Shown: one piece after another, positions 24,954 through 36,422 of the stretch
How the letters are laid out: every line of letters starts with the position of its first letter
Position numbering within the stretch: position 1 is the stretch's first letter
NCBI GenBank assembly: GCA_035582835.1
Contig: JAYKAV010000475.1
Location: 1 to 64,000, forward strand
Direction of reading: 5' to 3'
DNA: 64,000 nt
Source of the DNA: Phoebastria nigripes
Taxonomy: Eukaryota; Chordata; Aves; Procellariiformes; Diomedeidae
Position numbers and translations under genes: made by a program
Notes under the pieces: generated by a model
The model's database searches: none
What the model was told of the DNA's origin: nothing
Seen by the model: the letters and a program-made list of their open reading frames with translations, nothing else

Positions 24954-25111
24954 TTTTTCTTTTTTTTTTTTTTTTCTTTTTTCTTCTTTTTTCCTTTTTT
25001 TCCCTCTTTTTTCCTCTTTTTTATTTTTTCTTTTTTTTCTTTTTTCTTTTTTCTTTTTTCCTTTTTCCTTTTTCTTTTCCTTTTTTCTTTTTTTTTCTTT
25101 TTTTTCTTTTT
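24954..25111. repeat. 158-bp polypyrimidine tract (T-rich CT repeat)
   Basis: All bases but one (an A at 25023) are T or C, mostly T runs of 4-8 separated by C, CC or CCC. It is low-complexity DNA. Translated, it yields only poly-Phe/Leu or poly-Lys/Glu frames, which are artefacts. Long pyrimidine strands of this kind can adopt triplex structure and are prone to slippage. Confidence 0.95.
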
Positions 25112-27559
25112 GAGCCTGATTCTAATATAAATTGCTCCTAATTCAAATAAACAAACTCTCAATTAGTTTCAGCTTTAGACTGCAACTTCTTACAAGGATT
25201 CATTTTGCTCCTAAATAGTCTTCTATTTATCATCTAATAGTTTTTTTGTGTTTTGTCATGCATTTTCCATCTCCTCTTTCTTTTCCCATCCCTTACTTTA
25301 TATCTGAATGACATATTTGTAGGTCTGAGGCACATTTTTAAAAATTGTCTGAGGTTTTACATTCCAATATTTTTACCTGCCTCCTTTAATGTAGTCATCT
25401 TTTATTCACTGTAGTTTGTCCTTGAGGGAAATCAAAACAGGAGGTAACGTGCAGGTGCTGTTGGGCCCTCTGCATTCTCAAATGTCTTTGTGAACAGCAC
25501 AAAGCCATTACTGATTTTGTAATTCTGTAGAAATATAATGGGTCAGTCAGGCTGTATGTAGCATCAGCTCATTGGAGTGTTATAAAAACTTGTGATCCAT
25601 CCTGAGACAATTTTAGGTGGCTATGCAAGGAGCTAGATAAGATACAGCTGTTCTCAAGTCAGTTATCCCCACTGGTACCAAAATAAAACACCCCCAAAAT
25701 AATCTGCATAAATCTACCTCTGCAGTTTGGTCACTGTGATGTAATATGGATTTTTTCAACCTCCTGCACAAAATTCAACTTTTAAAAAAACTTTCTAAAA
25801 GGCACATTGTTAACTGACTATTCTATTTGCACTGCTTGGAGATACAACATGACAGGGAAAGAAGGAACTTCACCTCTTCTCCTTCTCTCACCTGCTGTTT
25901 GAGATAGTTATATTCTCACTATTGTGAAGAACTGACATTGGCTGGATTCTGATAGGAAATCAGATTTTAAAAAAAAAAATTAAAATCAGATTTTAAGAAA
26001 GTTTCAAGTGAAACTTGAAGCATGCGTAGAGTTTTGGAAATAGCCAATTTTCAGACAAGCAGCAGAGAGCTGTTTTGCATCTGCACAAAAGCTTGAGTCT
26101 CTTCTACTTCATATTGGTATTCTTTTGCTATTATACTATTAAGTTGTGCAAAGTGAAGAAAAGCAGACATGGGACCAGATGATTAATCAGTCACATGCTG
26201 CGCATGTGGCCATGGAGTCTCAGTGGTGACTGCAATTACTTCCTTGCATAAAGAATAACTTCAAATGTTGATGATTCTGAAGTTGGTGTCTATCTCTCTC
26301 TTTCATCAGTAGTTCCGTGCCTGACCTGAAAAATGCTTCTAGTTAATCACAGCCATTTTTGACTTAAAAAGAAGGCATCAGGTGAAGCAGTTGTTGATTT
26401 CATTCATTTTACCAACTCCTCCATTGGAAGATTTCTGTGTGGTTTTGCATTTAAATGTTAAGGTAAGTAGGAAAATTTTCCCGCTGGTTATGTTTCTGCT
26501 TTTATCAAGATGGTTCATTTCAAAGATATTCATATGAAGAAAAAGATGTTGTGTTGTTGTTAAAATATTTTAACTCAAAAGAGGCAATCGAAGAACATTT
26601 CTTTTAAAATTCTATGTCCTACGAAACTGGTAACGGCTGAATGAATGAATCATTACAGAATTGTGGTTTTCAAAGGACCATACTTCAGAAGTTCTTCCTT
26701 CTCAAATCCCTATTCCTACAGCACTTTCACTGAAAGGACTATAACATAAACAATGGTTTTTTGTTGTGTATTAGAGACCATATTTGCCAGGATCTACTGG
26801 ATAATTTCTTGTTACTGGTCTGCTTACAATATTGCAATTTTCAGAGGAAGTATCTTTAAAAAATATCTGATCATTTAGATCAAGTAAAAATCATTTAGAC
26901 CAGCATTCTGCTTAAGATCTAGTATATTAATACACCCTCAAAGGAACCTGCTTCTTATTGACATCTGTCATTTTAGTGAGGTGAAGTCATACAAGTCATT
27001 TACTAGAGCAAAAAGTTGTGTCTCTGCCTGAATCCCTAAGGATTCATTCCTCCTCTTAACTTCAGCTTTCTAATAAGGAAAACAAAAACAATGTGTTTAT
27101 CTCCTTTTTCAACACACCTACACACATTAATAATATATTCTACTTACATAGAAACAGTGCTTCCTTTTAAAAAACATTTATAGTGCATTTATACTAGTTC
27201 TTATATCATTGTTATACTATTTTGTTCATACAAAACAAGGAAATAAAACAAGGGATAAAACTGCCAGCTCCTGTTTGATGCTACAGTGGTGTCACAAGCT
27301 GGCTAGGGACTCTTCTTCAGGTAGGATTTGTCCTTTTGGAACCCAATCTCTTCCTGCAACTGCAGAGCAAGAAAAAAAAAAAAAACCTTTATTGCTGAAA
27401 TCTTTGTGTGGTAAAGTTCTTCACTGTGTTCTATCTACCCTACTACAATGCATTCATCTGTCCAATACTAATTGACTCAAGAAATAAGTGATAACTTGTC
27501 TTAATTTTTTTGCTGATCATTTGTTTTACCTGTGAACTCAATCTTGCCTTATTCATGTA
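25112..27559. other. Non-coding stretch, nothing identified
   Basis: AT-rich sequence with no supported gene. A small imperfect duplication of ATCAGATTTTAA occurs near 25960-25996. A run of 13 A sits near 27372. Confidence 0.5.
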
Positions 27560-27615
27560 AGACATTACTGTGAAGTCAAAAGAATTTCTCCATAAATAAG
27601 GTAAACTACATTCTG
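27560..27615 (+). repeat. Possible short ancient amniote repeat
   Basis: The sequence GTGAAGTCAAAAGAATTTCTCC followed by ATAAATAAGGTAAACTACATTCTGACC has the phrase order of a short repeat common in reptile and bird DNA (a GAAGTCAATGG-like block, then an ATAAGG-like block, then a TCTGGCC-like end). The match is from memory, is short, and is only suggestive. Confidence 0.35.
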
Positions 27616-29145
27616 ACCACTCTTTCCTGGCCTACTTCCCTTTTTTTCCCTTCATATTAGCACAACCATGTTATTTCTTCTGAATTTTAGGCTGAAATTA
27701 ACCAAACAAACCAGCAAGTAGTACTGCAATGAGACATGGAGGGTCAGCAATTACTACTTCTTTTCTTTCAGTAGAAATAGACTAATTTTTTGTTGTTTTG
27801 CTATGGAAGTAGTTGGGAACAATTATGGACAAGTATTGCCTTAAATGTTCTAAGAATCAATCTGGCAAAACTGTTTCTCTGGCCTTCAAACAACTAAAAT
27901 CAGTAAAATGGATTAAGTTATCAGAATCAGACACATTGCATGTGAATTCACAAATTACGCTTGTGATAAGAGAAAGACTCAAATCACAGATTCCAAGGTG
28001 GTTAAAGACAGACACTACTGCACAATGCAGTCTTAACTATGCCTTTTGTTGTTGCTGTTGTATAAGATCTATATAATTGCTTTTTTCAGTGACTCCACTG
28101 ATGTTTTAATGTATATCTCACAGCAACAGTTCAGATCTTATATTGAAATCAAACTATCTGAAACAAGTTTCCCTGTGCTACTTAAATTCAGCTTATTTGT
28201 TATTAATTTTTACGGTTCAGTTTTAATTAAATATGTATTATATATTATATACATTATTCTATATTATATTATATAGCATATTATCTATACTTTTCCTCAT
28301 AAAACTTCTGCCTTAGTACAAAGTGGTTGATGCTTACAGAATAAGCACAGAATGAGTAACTGCTTAATATTTTGTTTTATTTTTTTAGACCCACACTATT
28401 TATAACTTGCTCTTAGAACAGAATTATTGACTTTTTGTAAGCTTTTGATATTTATCACTATATTATCTGAATGGTCATTATTGATTTTATCCATCACCTG
28501 TGGTGTGAGGTGATGGTATTATAACCACTGAAGCATAGAGTCATTACTGTAACTAGCATTAGTTGTTCAATCTAAGATGCTCATGTCCTGATAGTTCAGA
28601 GGACTCACAGTTTTTACAATATTTATTCTTAAAATAATCAAATTCTTACAATGCAATGAAAGAATGCACTTTTAATGAACACACAGGGGAAGAAAATACT
28701 ATAGTAGCCCAGATTACAAAGAAATTTCATAAAACAGGCAGGGGCAGAACTGATTTTACCAGGGTCATTAGAGTGTCCAAGTCATCAGATCATTCTTCTT
28801 CATCAGATCAGTTTTCTTGCTTTCCTGATTTTATTTCACTCTACGGCCTGCCATCTTATGTTAAGAAAGAGGCTGGGCCCCTGTCCTGTACAACCTCGTT
28901 TCATTCCCTGACTGTACTTTATCCTATGTAATGAATGAAGCACAGATTCTATGCGAAAAAGGAACCAATTTAAATCATTAGAGATTGCTACACAGGACCT
29001 ATGTATGCGGGATATTTTAAGTGCTTGATTAACAATGTCAAAATTATTTATTTTGAACATAGTTTCCAGGCTATTTTAAAAAAAGAAATGTGACTTCCTC
29101 TCTCTGCAAAAATGCCGTTGTACAACACTATGTTGATTTCCCTGT
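27616..29145. other. Non-coding stretch
   Basis: AT-rich, with TATAT-rich sequence near 28237-28276. An open frame at 28656-28931 has no recognisable domain. A short hairpin, CATCACCTG/CAGGTGATG-like, lies near 28492-28515. Confidence 0.5.
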
Positions 29146-29272
29146 TGTTGGTGGTTTAACCCCAGCCGGCAATTAAGCCCCACACAGCTGCTCGCTCACT
29201 CCCCCCTGGTGGGATGGGGGAGAGAATCAGAAGGGTAAAAGTGAGAAAACTCGTGGGTTGAGATAAAGACAG

Positions 29273-29278
29273 TTTAAT
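29273..29278 (-). promoter_or_regulatory. LTR polyadenylation signal ATTAAA
   Basis: ATTAAA on the minus strand, followed by CTGTCTTTATCTC exactly as in the LTR at 62392. By position it lies in the R region and would be the retroviral polyadenylation signal. Confidence 0.65.
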
Positions 29279-29459
29279 AGGGAAAGCAAAAGCTGCACAT
29301 GCAAGCAAAGCAAAACAAGGAATTAATTCACTACTTCCCATCGGCAGGCAGGTGTTCAGCCATCTCCAGGAAAGCAGGGCTCCATCACACGTAACAATTA
29401 CTTGGGAAGACAAAATGCCATCACTCCAAACATCCCCCGCTTCCTTCTTCTTCCCCAGC

Positions 29460-29482
29460 TTTATATGCTGAGCATGACGTCA
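29460..29482 (-). promoter_or_regulatory. LTR core promoter: CRE-like TGACGTCA and TATA box
   Basis: The palindrome TGACGTCA (29475-29482) is a perfect consensus cAMP-response element, the binding site of CREB/ATF factors. On the minus strand it is followed 9 bases later by TATAAA (29460-29465). The spacing is the same as in the 62392 copy, so this is the U3 promoter of the family. Whether it is active cannot be seen from sequence. Confidence 0.7.
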
Positions 29483-29635
29483 CATGGTCTGGAATATCCC
29501 TTTGGTCAGTTGGGGTCAGCTGTCCCAGCTGTGTCCCCTCCCAACTTCTTGTGCACCCCCAGCCTCCTTGCTGGTGGGGTGGTGTGAGAAGCAGAAAAGG
29601 CCTTGACTCTGTGTAAGCACTGCTCAGCAATAACA

Positions 29636-29668
29636 AAAACATCCCTGTGTTATCAGCAGGGATGTTTT
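29636..29668. repeat. 12-bp perfect hairpin within the LTR
   Basis: Arms AAAACATCCCTG (29636-29647) and CAGGGATGTTTT (29657-29668) are exact reverse complements around a 9-base loop. The matching part of the LTR at 62392 does not pair this well, so the hairpin is specific to this copy or subfamily. Confidence 0.9.
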
Positions 29669-32600
29669 CAGCACAAATCCAAAACTCAGCCCCATACTAG
29701 CTACTATGAAGAAAATTAACTCTACCCCAGCCAAAACCAGCACATCTGGTGTTCATCATTCGAGTTCCTTAAATATGGCGCAGAGATAATTCAGTAATTA
29801 GTAGATGTAACAGTTGAATATCTTTCTCTTTAGGGTTAGAGAGTAAAGAAAGAAAGGGATGGCAGGAGAATTTCCCATTTGCTCCCTTAAAAAAGACATT
29901 CTATGTACCCTGAGATCTAATCCAGGTTTTTATCACAATATTACACAAGGAAGGACTACAGACATTTGTGTCCCTCTCCCCCTACAACTGATCCCTTTTA
30001 GATCTAGCACACACACTGAGGATGAATCAAAACTCACTGAAAGACAAATTTCATATCGGACTAAGTCAGACTCTGAGTACAGTCATTCTCACTTTACAAT
30101 CAGGTGAAAGCAATGTTTCACCATGGGAAGTATCAGGCCACCTTTAAGTACAGGATGTCATCACAATGATGATAATAAACGTCAATCCTAGTATTTCCTT
30201 CCACTTGTTTCATCTGTCTGTGAAAATAGTGTGGAAAAACTGGTTTATTGAAAACTACACACAACTAAGACAATAAACCAGCAATCTATTCCCTGTTAAG
30301 TAGCCTCTAAACTCGAGAAACCCAGTCCAGGTGAATTCTGCAATGCCTTTAGTTCTCATATAACGTGAGACGTGCATTCTGCCACTTTACGCTGATGCTT
30401 AGCTGTTTTTCTTGATGTAAAACTGTTTTGCCTATCTGTTAATTTTAATTTTTCTTATTGTACAGTTTTATTAATTTTCCAGACTGCAAAATTAAAAAGT
30501 CCTTCTTACATGAAATTTTGGTGTAGAAATTCTGCTGTCACCACAAGAAAATATTTTAAGGCATTATAAATTGAATGCAAGCTTTTTTTTTATCTGTAAT
30601 TACTTGCTTTTGACTGAAGAAACCATTAATATTTCTTTAAAGAAATGGAGGAGTCGTTTGTCTCTCTCATTTTATACACACACCATGCTATGTCAAAAGG
30701 ATATAGAAACGTAAAACCTCCTAAAATTCTAAATCTCATTTATTTTTTTGTCAATCAGACTTTAGGTCATACCTTCACAACTGCATCTTGGTATATAAAA
30801 TATTTTCTAATTTTTAACTTTATTTCTTTGCCAGCTCAGTTTCTTCTGTCCTCTTGTCTTATCAGTTTCAAGATGCACTCCAATATATCATTCACTTACC
30901 TTTTCTCTAAGGCTGTATGTCTAGAGACATCCTGGCCAGTTTGTGTTTTTCACTATAAATCAAAACTGAAGACCCACTTATTTTTGCTTTGCTTTCAGAC
31001 TTATAAAATTTGACACTGGAGACTATGTCACAAAATGATTTTTTTAAATGTTCTTTCAGATATCTTACCATGAGAAAAAATTACATGTCAAGATGATGGT
31101 ATAGGAATTGAGTAAACACAGAAATTTTCCATGTGTGATCTCAAATTAAAATTCAAACACTGCCAAAAGCTATACTGATCACAACTTAAAAACTTCTGTG
31201 AATGCCAAGTATAAAACCTGCCTTTATTTTCCTTTATTTTTTAAACTATAGTTGACATATTTTTGTTGCCAATGTCATCAGACTTTCCAGAAGCAGGAAA
31301 ACATTGTATGCCCTAAAAAGTAAATTGAATTTTCAGACATATTTTCCACAGAAACTTTTTTGCTAAACCTCTATTTCTACTCTATACTTCGGCTAGCAGT
31401 AGCAGACACTCTCTATCACATATTTTCTCTCTCTGTTTTTTGAGGCAATTTAGTTTTCAAATAAGGTAGTTTTAAACAAAATATGTTAGTGAAAGGCTGC
31501 TCTTCTCTGTTCCCTGTGTTCTGTCCTTGACTTCTCAGTTCCCCTTCTGCCTCAGAACTAGAACATCTTCTCAGTCTCCATGAAGAATCAGAGTCCTATT
31601 GCACCAGTTGCAGTCTCCAGCTTCTTGAATTTACTCTTAAATAACTCTCACAGTCGTAAGGAACCTCAGATGTACACTGTGAATCTCAGAAGACATGCAA
31701 AACAGACATCTGTTTGCAGCTGTAGAATGCACAATGTTTTAATGAATTATCATTTATATTTGAACAAGTACTTACATGTTTTTCTAGTATTTCTCTTTTT
31801 TGCTTTTGACTGAACAAACCATTAGAAGTTGTTCCATATAATGAATTGACAGATCATCTTAACATGGAGATTGCAGGATGAAATTTTCATCCTACAGCAA
31901 AAAACAACACATCCATAAAACATGTTTTAAAACCATGTGTCCATTCTGTCTTTAGCCTGCTGTTTACTGCTGTTTAGAGAATAACACCTGAGTACGTCTC
32001 CATGTGCACAGATTTGCAGTTTTTGTTCTNTAGATCATTATGAGTTTCAAAATATGCATGTTGGCTGGAAGCACTCTGCTAGTATGTCTTCAAGCGCAAA
32101 AATGCTACATGTTTTTATACAAAACTGTGTGTTGGCATATGTCCTTTGAAGTATGGCAAATGACAAAGTCATGTTACCATAGTGGACCACTTGTCTCTAT
32201 GGTCATCCAATAAGGACCACTACAATTTATAATTCTCCAAGTAAAGCACTCTCAAAAATGATGCAACCTTGTATAGTAACCACAAAGGATGGAGTAGAAC
32301 AGCATAGAATTAATTTAGTACTTTTAACATTTAGAAAGAAACCAATCTTTACAGTCATGCCTATAAAAGGAAAATTAGGAGAAGTAATCAGCTTGCACTG
32401 ACAAGTTCAAAAGCTGTGAAATAATAATGGCTTAGTGTGTGAGGAAAGTAAGATATAATTGGTATGTACCATGCACATGGTATTGATTGGCAAAAAAATA
32501 GAAATAAAAACATCTAGTAGAATATTCAGGAGACTGGTTGACTATAAATTTTTTTTAGACATGCGTAAACTATTTTGTGGTTGATAACACATTTCATTCT

Positions 32601-34895
32601 AAATAAAACAGCATCATAAAATTGAAGTACAGTCTAATTTGACACAGCCTATCAATTCCTAAATTGAAACAGTTAGACATATTTTATTGTAAATGGAAGG
32701 AAGTTCTTCCAATTTTTGCACTAGCTAACAAGAGGATACAACAATGTCCTTCTGGTCTTGCTTCTTTTATTAGAAATTTCATTAGTATGCCCAGAATGAT
32801 TCTGACTGGCTTAGGCAGACACTTAATAACACTCATTCTTTAAAAACTGTAGGTGTCAGTAAAGCAGAGTACACTTACTTTGCAAATGAGATTCTCCATT
32901 CAACAACTGAACAACTGCAACTGTTTGATAGGTTCTCTTCTTTTAAAGAAATTGCTTGTAAGGGCTCCAACTGTGTTCAGCTTTTGACCAAAACCACCTT
33001 TCACAGGATTTCAAAAACCAGGCAAAAGACAAAAAGAAAACTTTATATAGGAGCGAAAAGAAATGTTTATGACCTTAAGTTTCTGCCTGAGGTCTTTTGA
33101 GATCTTCATTTCATCTCTCATTCATTCTTTTCTAAGGTAATGTAGAGTTCCCTTTTCAAGATCTTTTTTCTCTTTTTTCTTTTTCTTTTGTTTTCTTTTT
33201 AACAAAGAGAGAATTGCATAATAGTAGTGTATGCCTAACTACCATAAGACTAAGAAAGAACAATATGCTCTAAATTTATGGTATTCATTTTGCTCCTCTG
33301 GAAAAATCTTATTAAAATATATGGGTTTGGAACTTACAGACATAAAATAAAAACACCACTTTACTGATCTTACATGGTATAGATAACTACATATCTTAAA
33401 TATGTCATTGTTATGCATCTGATATTCATGTAATCTGAAATAATTTCATCAATTATAACTGTGAAGTATATATAAAAATTTGTGTGATCTGTGATGGTAT
33501 TCTATCTTTTACATAGAAGCTTTTATGATTTTTTTTTTTTTCCTGAGTATAGTATTCTCAATTTATGGTAACATAACTGAGAACTGAACCTATTGCATTC
33601 TGCTGCAATATAAAAACAGACAAAACATAAAAATATGCAATCTCTGAACAACATCAAGAACATATATATATGCTCCTTACATAACCTTCGGATCCTGGGG
33701 TATTGGTGTGAAGATAAAAAGGGTTTTTTTCCTTTTCTCCAAGAAATTAGTTCATTACTTCTGACTAGATTGATGAGTAAGGAAAAAAATGCACATATTT
33801 TAGAATCCAGAACTTCTAAACTTTTTTTTTTTTACATTAATCAGTAACATTACAGAAACAGTTTAAAGAATAACTTTGAATGGATCAAAAACATAAAATT
33901 ATTAACAGCAAGATGAAAAAAACTTTAGCTACATCCTGAAGAAATTATCTCAGTGCAGATATTTTAATTTTATTTTGAATTTAATTTAATATCTTTTTTA
34001 TTACTCTCATCACACTTTTCCCTTCATATGTTCTTTAATTTATTTAAGTCTTCTTCACAAGTGTCCAGTAATATAGAAATCCCTGCTTTTAAACTTATCG
34101 GTTAGTACTGTTATATTAATCCATTGCTACCTTAGATGAAGAGGAGGGAATCTGTACCACAGCTGAAACCAGGTGATCACTGGTTACATGGCAACATACT
34201 TGGTTTTGTGTGATGACATGTAGGTTGATCCTGTCCAGTTACATCATCTTAGAAAGGAAAACGGATGGACTTTATCACTTCTAGGAGACTACCATCATCT
34301 GAAGCAATAAAAACCTGCATACTCAGAATGGTACAGCCAAGCTTATTACTTCAGTTTATTTTGCATGTGGTTTACATTATTTTACTTAGATGTTGTTACT
34401 TGTTAATGGAAGTGAGACTTTACTGAAAATCCCTCGGAAGTTGTCTTTCAAATCATAGAGATTGTGAAATGGAGAATACAAAGGTGAAGAAATGTGTGGG
34501 GAAATAAATTAATCCAGGGCCCACTTTATTTCATGGCTACGTATTTTGCTGTAGAAAGTACTTCTCACAGCCAACAGGGACTCTAGCATCTCAGTATTCA
34601 TTAAAACCAAAAATAAAACACGGCTTTGTTTCTAGCCTTCCTTGCTATAACCTTGAAAGCATAAGCAGTGCCTGTAACCAATGGAAGGTAGTAGAGTGTA
34701 ACCAAATGTCTTCCTGAGACGAAGAAAATTTGAAATTACATCTCTGAGAGCTATGAACTTCCCCATTTATCTAACCCAGGGCTTTGCGGACTCCATGATC
34801 CCATATCTACAGAACATGTCATTTTTTCATAACATTATAGAATACAACATTTTATTGCAGCCAGTCGCCTAGCATTTTGTTTTTCTGTTGTTTTT

Positions 34896-34925
34896 TTTTT
34901 GTTTGTTTGTTTGTTTGTTTTTTTT
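34896..34925. repeat. T-rich (GTTT)n microsatellite
   Basis: Five GTTT units in a row inside a longer T-rich run. Simple repeat with no associated gene. Confidence 0.85.
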
Positions 34926-35519
34926 CCCCTGCCCATTTGGGAGATTCTGTTCAGCTGTTTCTTATTCTGTAAATTCCCGAGAAGGGGGAGTTAATCAGAT
35001 TTCACGTATGCTCACTGTTCTGTAGTATATTTCTCTTTTACCTTCTTCTTACGCCATCGTCTTTCAGAAACATGCTAATTGTGATGATACAGGCTTCTAG
35101 CAAATTTCAGTTTTCCCACTCAGTTGATGTCAAGGATTTTCTCCACTCAAATGCTCAAGGAAACTCTTAAATGCTCTAGGAATAAGACAGTCACCAAATA
35201 TCACCCAGGAAGCTTTATTACTACCCAGAGAGCAGTCCTGAGCCCTCAGACCACAGCCATATGGAACTCTTTAGAATAGCCCAGTTACGAACTTACTGCC
35301 TGGTATAAATTGATTATGAGCTCCATCACTGACCATGAAGCCGACTTACCCGCAGCTAAGTATCAAGCCCTCACAAGCTCTGACAAGTGTTTTTAAAATG
35401 AATACTATTGTAGAGCAATTACTATAGTCCTTCTGTACATGAAGCATAAGAAAATCAGTCAGGATAATAAAATCTCCCACAATTGTTGATTAAAAATATA
35501 ACCTATATAGTTATTTTTT

Positions 35520-35546
35520 CCTCTCCTCTCCTCTCGTCTCCTCTCC
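35520..35546. repeat. (CTCTC)n microsatellite
   Basis: Five-base CTCTC-type repeat with one G interruption, about 27 bases long. Confidence 0.85.
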
Positions 35547-36378
35547 TTATATTACTGAATAGACAAAATCTCTGACTTCTCCTCAGATTCTTCCAAATCT
35601 TCTGCCTATTAGAATATGCAGGTGTTTTTCACTTATAATTTCCCTGCACATTCCTATACTTCTGAATAGCTAGAACTAACTCTTTAGTAGAGGGCATTTT
35701 GGACAGCTCATTCTGTGAATACTAACATGACCGTGTGTCTAAATTTTATCACTGTATTACCAGTGTAAGAATGAGGTTCGGATCTGTCCTGAATTCTTGA
35801 TTCACTCAGTATACTTGGTTAGTATGTGCATAATATGAAGAAATGATTTTTCTTTTGGTTTAACTACTTTTAACTTTGTTAATAATTTCTTTTGAATTTA
35901 ACTTTGGTTTAGGTTTATTTTTTCAAACAAGTATTTGTACTGAACATTTAAAGTAACAATTAAATTATATGGCAGAATCACATATAAAGACAGCAGAGTG
36001 TACAAATTCAGTTGACGGCTCTTAAAACTTGCATCAAAGAAAATACAAACTGCCATGTATCTGTAAACATTGCTACATAATATGCTACAGTAGACTGAAG
36101 ATTCAGAGGCTTTGGCCCATATAATTTTATTCTACTTGTCTCCACAGGAGCATTGGTAAGGTTGATGTTTCAAAGCACTGTAAAGAAAAACAACGATGTA
36201 ATTCAAACCACTAGATATCAAACAGCTCAAATAAGCTCTTTTTCCCAACAGTGGGGTGCATGTTTTTCTCTCTGCCTATATCATCATTTATGGAAGAATA
36301 GTTTTCATGGGAATTCAAGCAGATTATACATTACAAATAGGACTGCTGTCCACATAAATTTTGCAAAACTCTTCCACT

Positions 36379-36379
<1 letters not shown>

Positions 36380-36419
<40 letters not shown>
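36380..36419. repeat. Poly-A run of 40
   Basis: Forty uninterrupted A. The sequence upstream lacks a polyadenylation signal at the usual distance and shows no recognisable mRNA-derived body, so it is not called a processed pseudogene. Confidence 0.95.

Positions 36420-36422
<3 letters not shown>

Larger units (their letters stand above)
29146..29744 (-). mobile_element. Solo LTR of an avian endogenous retrovirus, divergent subfamily
   Basis: On the minus strand the LTR begins TGTGCTGGTTTTGGCTGGGG (29744 downwards) and ends GGTTAAACCACC...AACA near 29146. It shares its 5' end, promoter segment, polyadenylation region and 3' end with the LTR at 62392-62928. It differs by an insertion near the 5' end and lacks the ATT array. 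No retroviral coding sequence lies on either side, so it is a solo LTR left by recombination between two LTRs. The flanks CCTGT (29141-29145) and TCTGG (29745-29749) agree at only three of five bases, so any target duplication has decayed. An 85-codon frame inside it is a chance frame. Confidence 0.85.
29745..36379. other. Long non-coding stretch, nothing identified
   Basis: About 6.6 kb of AT-rich sequence. A 122-codon frame at 30645-31013 (plus) is the longest but has no domain, signal peptide or codon-bias sign that I can see. Simple repeats include GTTT repeats near 34896-34920 and a CTCTC repeat at 35520-35546. An N lies at 32030. Confidence 0.55.

Noticed and set aside
24884..25162. Lys-rich (minus) and Phe-rich (plus) open frames
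   Set aside because: They are translations of the polypyrimidine tract and carry no protein information.
1..29744. The two minus-strand LTRs as the ends of one provirus
   Set aside because: They are 29 kb apart, belong to visibly different subfamilies, and have no retroviral coding sequence between them.
30645..31013. 122-codon plus-strand frame
   Set aside because: Hydrophobic, AT-driven composition, no domain, no neighbouring gene structure.
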